Of a stretch of DNA of 24,781 bases, positions 22,579-24,781 are shown piece after piece (positions within the stretch are counted from its first letter, which is position 1; each line of letters starts with the position of its first letter). This DNA comes from GWE2-40-63 sp050251815. GTDB taxonomy: Bacteria > Bacteroidota > Bacteroidia > Bacteroidales > SZUA-534. The notes below the pieces were generated by a model that was given only the letters and a program-made list of their open reading frames with translations, made no database searches and was not told the DNA's origin. Location: contig JBFWMB010000060.1 in the NCBI GenBank assembly GCA_050251815.1, forward strand, positions 1 through 24,781, given 5' to 3'. The position numbers and the translations under genes are program-made.

Positions 22579-23043
22579 TTAGCAGTTTATCAGTTCACGA
22601 ATCTCGTCCAGATGTAAGTTTAAGTGTTCGGGGTAGCCTGCAATCATTTGTTGCAGTGTTACTGGTGTACCTTCAAAATTGTGCCAGTAATTGCCGAGCG
22701 TTGACTGATCGATGGAATGAATCACCTGAATTATATGCAGGTTGTACTGTTTCCAAAGTTGAATCAGGCCATGCCAGTCGGCGTTTTGGTAATCCTGCAG
22801 GGCTATCCACAAGTCGTTGTCCTGCTGGTAATCGGGAAAAACCAATACCTGGTTGTATTGCAGGCGAACCATTCGCTGGTGGTTATTTGCCGCGGAATCG
22901 ATTAAATGTCCCAGAATTTGTTTGATGCTTCGGTTTTGCCAGTTTCGCGGACCGGTAATTACCGACTCGGGCAACTGAAGCAATTCCGGCTCCCAGGTTT
23001 CTACAGCACGAAGAATTGCGTTGGTAATGCTTGAAAAATTCAT
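22579..23043 (-). CDS. DinB-family (DinB_2) protein
   Basis: This 154-residue four-helix protein of the DinB/YfiT superfamily has members that bind a divalent metal and include thiol transferases; many are stress-induced and uncharacterised. The probable metal histidines are in ILGHLIDSAANNHQRM (about residues 44-59) and in HLNLHLDEIRELI at the C terminus, the usual H and HxxxH arrangement. QNRSIKQILGHLID is the second-helix signature. It is cytoplasmic. Substrate and cofactor are not assigned. It is followed by the palindromic elements and the ABM gene. Confidence 0.88.
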   Translation of the reverse strand: MNFSSITNAILRAVETWEPELLQLPESVITGPRNWQNRSIKQILGHLIDSAANNHQRMVRLQYNQVLVFPDYQQDNDLWIALQDYQNADWHGLIQLWKQYNLHIIQVIHSIDQSTLGNYWHNFEGTPVTLQQMIAGYPEHLNLHLDEIRELINC

Positions 23044-23139
23044 GGCTTTGTTAAGGTTAATTAGTAATAGTATCCGGTTAAATATACAAAGTCAAATTCA
23101 TACCTTAAACAGAATCTAACTGGGATTGATGTAACAATA

Positions 23140-23175
23140 AAGAGCTTATTTTCGCCTAAAGCCGGCTAGGCTCTT
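23140..23175. repeat. Inverted repeat 1 of the 23.1-23.4 kb cluster
   Basis: AAGAGCTTA (23140-23148) pairs with TAGGCTCTT (23167-23175), with one G-U pair. The loop contains a GCC/GGC pair. There is no T-run after it on either strand. Confidence 0.45.
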
Positions 23176-23177
23176 CA

Positions 23178-23230
23178 TTTTTGGGTTATTCCCTTCGGTC
23201 ATGAACTCGCAAGCTCGGTCGACCCAAAAA
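23178..23230. repeat. Inverted repeat 2 of the cluster
   Basis: TTTTTGGGT (23178-23186) and ACCCAAAAA (23222-23230) are perfect 9-base reverse complements around 35 bases. Confidence 0.5.
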
Positions 23231-23268
23231 CGAAGCAAACATGTCTGCCGGCCAGGCAGGAAAGTCAA

Positions 23269-23395
23269 GGCTCCAAAAAATAGCATCTATATCTTTACAA
23301 TCACTAAGTGCGGCCGGGTGATCTTCGAACAAGTTCTCAGCTTCCCGGTCTTACTAAGTGATTGTTTCAATTCCGATGACTATTTTTTGGAAGCC
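23269..23395. repeat. Long near-palindrome (about 120 nt)
   Basis: Three stems are collinear. TCCAAAAAATAG (23272-23283) pairs perfectly with CTATTTTTTGGA (23380-23391), extended inward by CATC/GATG across one bulged base. ACAATCACTAAGT (23297-23309) pairs with ACTAAGTGATTGT (23353-23365) with one mismatch. GGCCGGG (23312-23318) pairs with CCCGGTC (23344-23350) through one G-U. GGC (23269-23271-side) and GCC (23393-23395) extend the base. Together this can form a long cruciform or RNA hairpin. Confidence 0.7.
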
Positions 23396-23584
23396 GCTCA
23401 TTTTTCTAAACAATTCAGTTTTATAAAAGAATCCCTTTAAAATTAGCTTTCTCAACCTGTCTAACTTTTTTTACCTAAAATTTATTCGACAAAAATGAAT
23501 AAGTGGTAAAATATAAGCCAAAGTTATCAATTCTTTTAGCTTAAGAAATCAGTAGTTTAACCTAACAACCTTGAAACGGAATAA

Positions 23585-23953
23585 TCAAAGTTTTCGTTCG
23601 GATGGCCGGTAATACCACGACAGCAAGGTGGCAAGCAAAAGAATCAGCGACGGAAGGGCTTCAATAAATGCTTGTCCTGCCATCAAATGTGAAGCCGCTG
23701 CTCCCGACATAGCAAAAAAGAAACCCGCATAAGCCCACTCCTTAACCAGCGTTAAGCGCGGAAGGAGAATGACCAGTACACCAAATATCTTCCAGAAACC
23801 CAGGATAGATAACATATAAACCGGGTATCCCAGGTTACTGATAATTTCGACATAGCCACCAATTTGCAGGAGTTGTTGTACGCCACCGGCCAACATACCC
23901 ACCGAAAGAAAAAGGGTAGCAATCCAATAAATAACTTTACTTCTTTTTTTCAT
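23585..23953 (-). CDS. DoxX-like family membrane protein
   Basis: This 122-residue inner-membrane protein has four hydrophobic segments: about residues 7-25, 44-63, 72-91 and 96-114. It matches the DoxX-like family (PF13564). Supporting features are the glycine-rich start ATLFLSVGMLAGGVQQL and the GYPVYMLSILGFWKIFGVLVIL segment, where DoxX-like proteins carry a conserved proline and the W-K-I pattern. Members often accompany redox or stress functions. No reaction is established. It is alone, with non-coding DNA on both sides. Confidence 0.88.
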   Translation of the reverse strand: MKKRSKVIYWIATLFLSVGMLAGGVQQLLQIGGYVEIISNLGYPVYMLSILGFWKIFGVLVILLPRLTLVKEWAYAGFFFAMSGAAASHLMAGQAFIEALPSLILLLATLLSWYYRPSERKL

Positions 23954-24695
23954 TGTTTTGGGCTTTACTAGTTACTAAATACAGCTATTTCAGAATAAAG
24001 ACCTGGCAGACGCCGGGCTTTCATTTTTTCCATACAAAACCACAAAATGATTGAATTGTTTAGACCTAAGAAAAAAAAGTAAACGGGTAACTGGTTGCTG
24101 GTTACTTGTTTCTGGATGCTGGGATTTGATGTTCGATTACGTTCCGTGAGTACTTCGTCGTTTCAGATTTCAGACTAGAGATTAGAAATTAGAAACCAGA
24201 AACCTATCAATTGCTTACTCATTGTTCACTGTTCACTATTTATTGTTCTATTGCTTTATTGTTCTATTGTTTTATTGGTCTTTGGCTGTAAACTGCGAAC
24301 TGAAGACTGCCGACTACCCATTCTTAATTGCTCATTGCTATTTGCAAACCAGCTACTGGCTAAATGCTGTATTAAAATGCGAAGCAATTCCTTTGCGTCG
24401 CTGCCTTCGATCGATATCGGGTTTGCGGTAAAAATGAAAATCGTAAAAAAAATAATAGTTTATAAAAAAACTCAGGGCTTTTTTATTGAGTGATGGGGCA
24501 CAAAGGGTGAATTTTACAGTAAAATTTGCCCAATTTTAGGCAAATTTCCCTGAATTTAGGCAATTTTGCCTGATTTTAGAGCAAAAGGTCTGAATTTAGA
24601 GAAAAAGGTACGATTTAGGTAGCTTTTGGTCTGATTTTAGGCAATTTTGCCTCTTGTAATATTCTGAAATAGCTTGACGCAAATATCAAGTTATT
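23954..24695. other. 742-base gap without a gene; degenerate short-word repeats
   Basis: Short open frames around 24222-24493 consist of repeated words and have no protein-like character. In order the gap holds runs of GGTTGCTGGTTAC-like words (24085-24122), AGATTAGAAATTAGAAACC-like words (24163-24204), GTTCACT/GTTCTATT words (24211-24283), ACTGCGAACTGAAGACTGCC-like words (24287-24312), and then the regular 20-bp array at 24531-24651. Confidence 0.6.
24531..24651 (+). repeat. Six-unit 20-bp tandem repeat
   Basis: Units begin at 24531, 24551, 24571, 24591, 24611 and 24632, with a period of exactly 20 bases except one 21-base unit. The fullest unit is TGAATTTAGGCAATTTTGCC. Units 2 and 6 differ at one base. 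Units 3 to 5 diverge in the second half. AGGCAA/TTGCCT inside units 2 and 6 is an inverted repeat. Confidence 0.75.
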
Positions 24696-24781
24696 ATGGA
24701 AAAAACTTCAACAAATTTAACAGACAACATGGAAGGGTTTCATGTTGAAAAACCAGATTACAGTAGATTTGAAACTAGTTT
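24696..24781 (+). CDS. Start of an unidentified protein, cut by the window edge
   Basis: An ATG at 24696 opens a frame that stays open for 28 codons to the end of the window, beginning MEKTSTNLTDNMEGFHVEKP. It is too short to place in a family. It lies 44 bases after the tandem array. A weak promoter-like pair, TTTG (24646-24649) and TAGCTTGA (24670-24677), is at a 20-base spacing. It could be a real gene start, but only the sequence to the right can show this. Confidence 0.4.
   Translation, partial: MEKTSTNLTDNMEGFHVEKPDYSRFETS

Larger units (their letters stand above)
23044..23584. other. 541-base gap without a convincing gene; cluster of inverted repeats
   Basis: The gap between the DinB-like and DoxX-like genes holds no convincing gene. 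A 79-codon frame at 23201-23440 is crossed end to end by hairpins and has no protein-like pattern. The gap contains several inverted repeats: AAGAGCTTA/TAGGCTCTT (23140-23175), TTTTTGGGT/ACCCAAAAA (23178-23230), CTGCC/GGCAG (23245-23259) and the long near-palindrome at 23269-23395. Confidence 0.6.

Noticed and set aside
23269..23395. Integron attC-like site
   Set aside because: Size and imperfect pairing fit, but there are no GTTRRRY / RYYYAAC core sites at the ends and no integrase or cassette genes.
23201..23440. 79-codon open frame in the inverted-repeat cluster
   Set aside because: It crosses all the hairpins, has no protein-like pattern and no promoter, and the palindromic structure explains the sequence better.
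24222..24493. Two overlapping short frames (69 and 80 codons)
   Set aside because: They translate drifting short-word repeats. Composition and overlap in different frames argue against coding.
24674..24689. FNR/CRP-type site TTGA-N8-TCAA
   Set aside because: The half-sites are two bases further apart than in TTGAT-N4-ATCAA, and no other support exists.
1..24781. CRISPR array, prophage, intact insertion sequence or known defence system
   Set aside because: No spaced identical direct repeats of the right size, no transposase, integrase or phage structural genes, and no recognisable defence gene set.

Overview
The window looks like chromosomal DNA from a member of the Bacteroidota. It is AT-rich by eye. 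Several start regions carry the phylum's sigma-ABfr-type promoter (TTTG or TTG, about 19 bases, then TAnnTTTG) rather than an E. coli-type promoter. Several protein families are typical of the phylum: DUF3822 next to rsmD, TatA/TatC without TatB, and LPP20/CsgG-like lipoproteins. A free-living, possibly marine or sediment-dwelling Marinilabiliales-like bacterium fits, but that placement is inference.

Layout. 1-3157 (minus): a run of a RecD-like helicase, an EamA/DMT transporter and a sensor histidine kinase cut by the window edge. 3349-6337 (plus): a small anchored protein, DUF3822, rsmD and an AEC permease. 6538-6753: two identical tRNA-Asp(GUC) genes with a promoter and a terminator. 6775-8256 (plus): an O-antigen ligase/polymerase-like membrane protein. 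8243-9477 (minus): a ribbon-helix-helix-like protein, then a compact cluster of an unlisted 58-residue TatA, a nitroreductase and an S4 RNA-binding protein. 9578-12314 (minus): two overlapping lipoprotein genes. 12480-15571 (plus): a Cof-type HAD phosphatase and a long RelA/SpoT homologue. 15572-16823 (minus): queE behind a NUMOD4/HNH-like gene with a strong promoter. 17035-18099 (plus): tatA-tatC. 18287-19711 (plus): a MEMO1-AMMECR1 fusion. 19686-24000: small housekeeping or stress-type genes (two cupins, an MscS channel, an ABM monooxygenase-like protein, DinB-like and DoxX-like proteins), mixed with inverted-repeat elements. 23954-24695 holds no convincing gene but contains degenerate short-word repeats and a six-unit 20-bp tandem array, directly before a new reading frame that leaves the window.

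How the genes relate. Most of the content is core: tRNA and rRNA maturation (tRNA-Asp, rsmD, queE for queuosine), protein export (two TatA, one TatC), the stringent response, envelope polysaccharide, and osmotic release. The points most worth a second look are: (1) the RelA/SpoT protein, whose hydrolase HDxxED motif reads HDVIKD while its synthetase motifs are intact; (2) its probable terminator, which lies inside the 3' end of the convergent queE coding sequence; (3) the one-polypeptide MEMO1-AMMECR1 protein, from a widespread system of unresolved function, preceded by a conserved-looking hairpin; (4) a roughly 120-nt near-palindrome at 23269-23395 inside a cluster of nested inverted repeats; (5) a palindrome that places a -7-like box on both strands directly before the RHH-like gene. 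I saw no CRISPR array, intact insertion sequence, prophage or named defence system.
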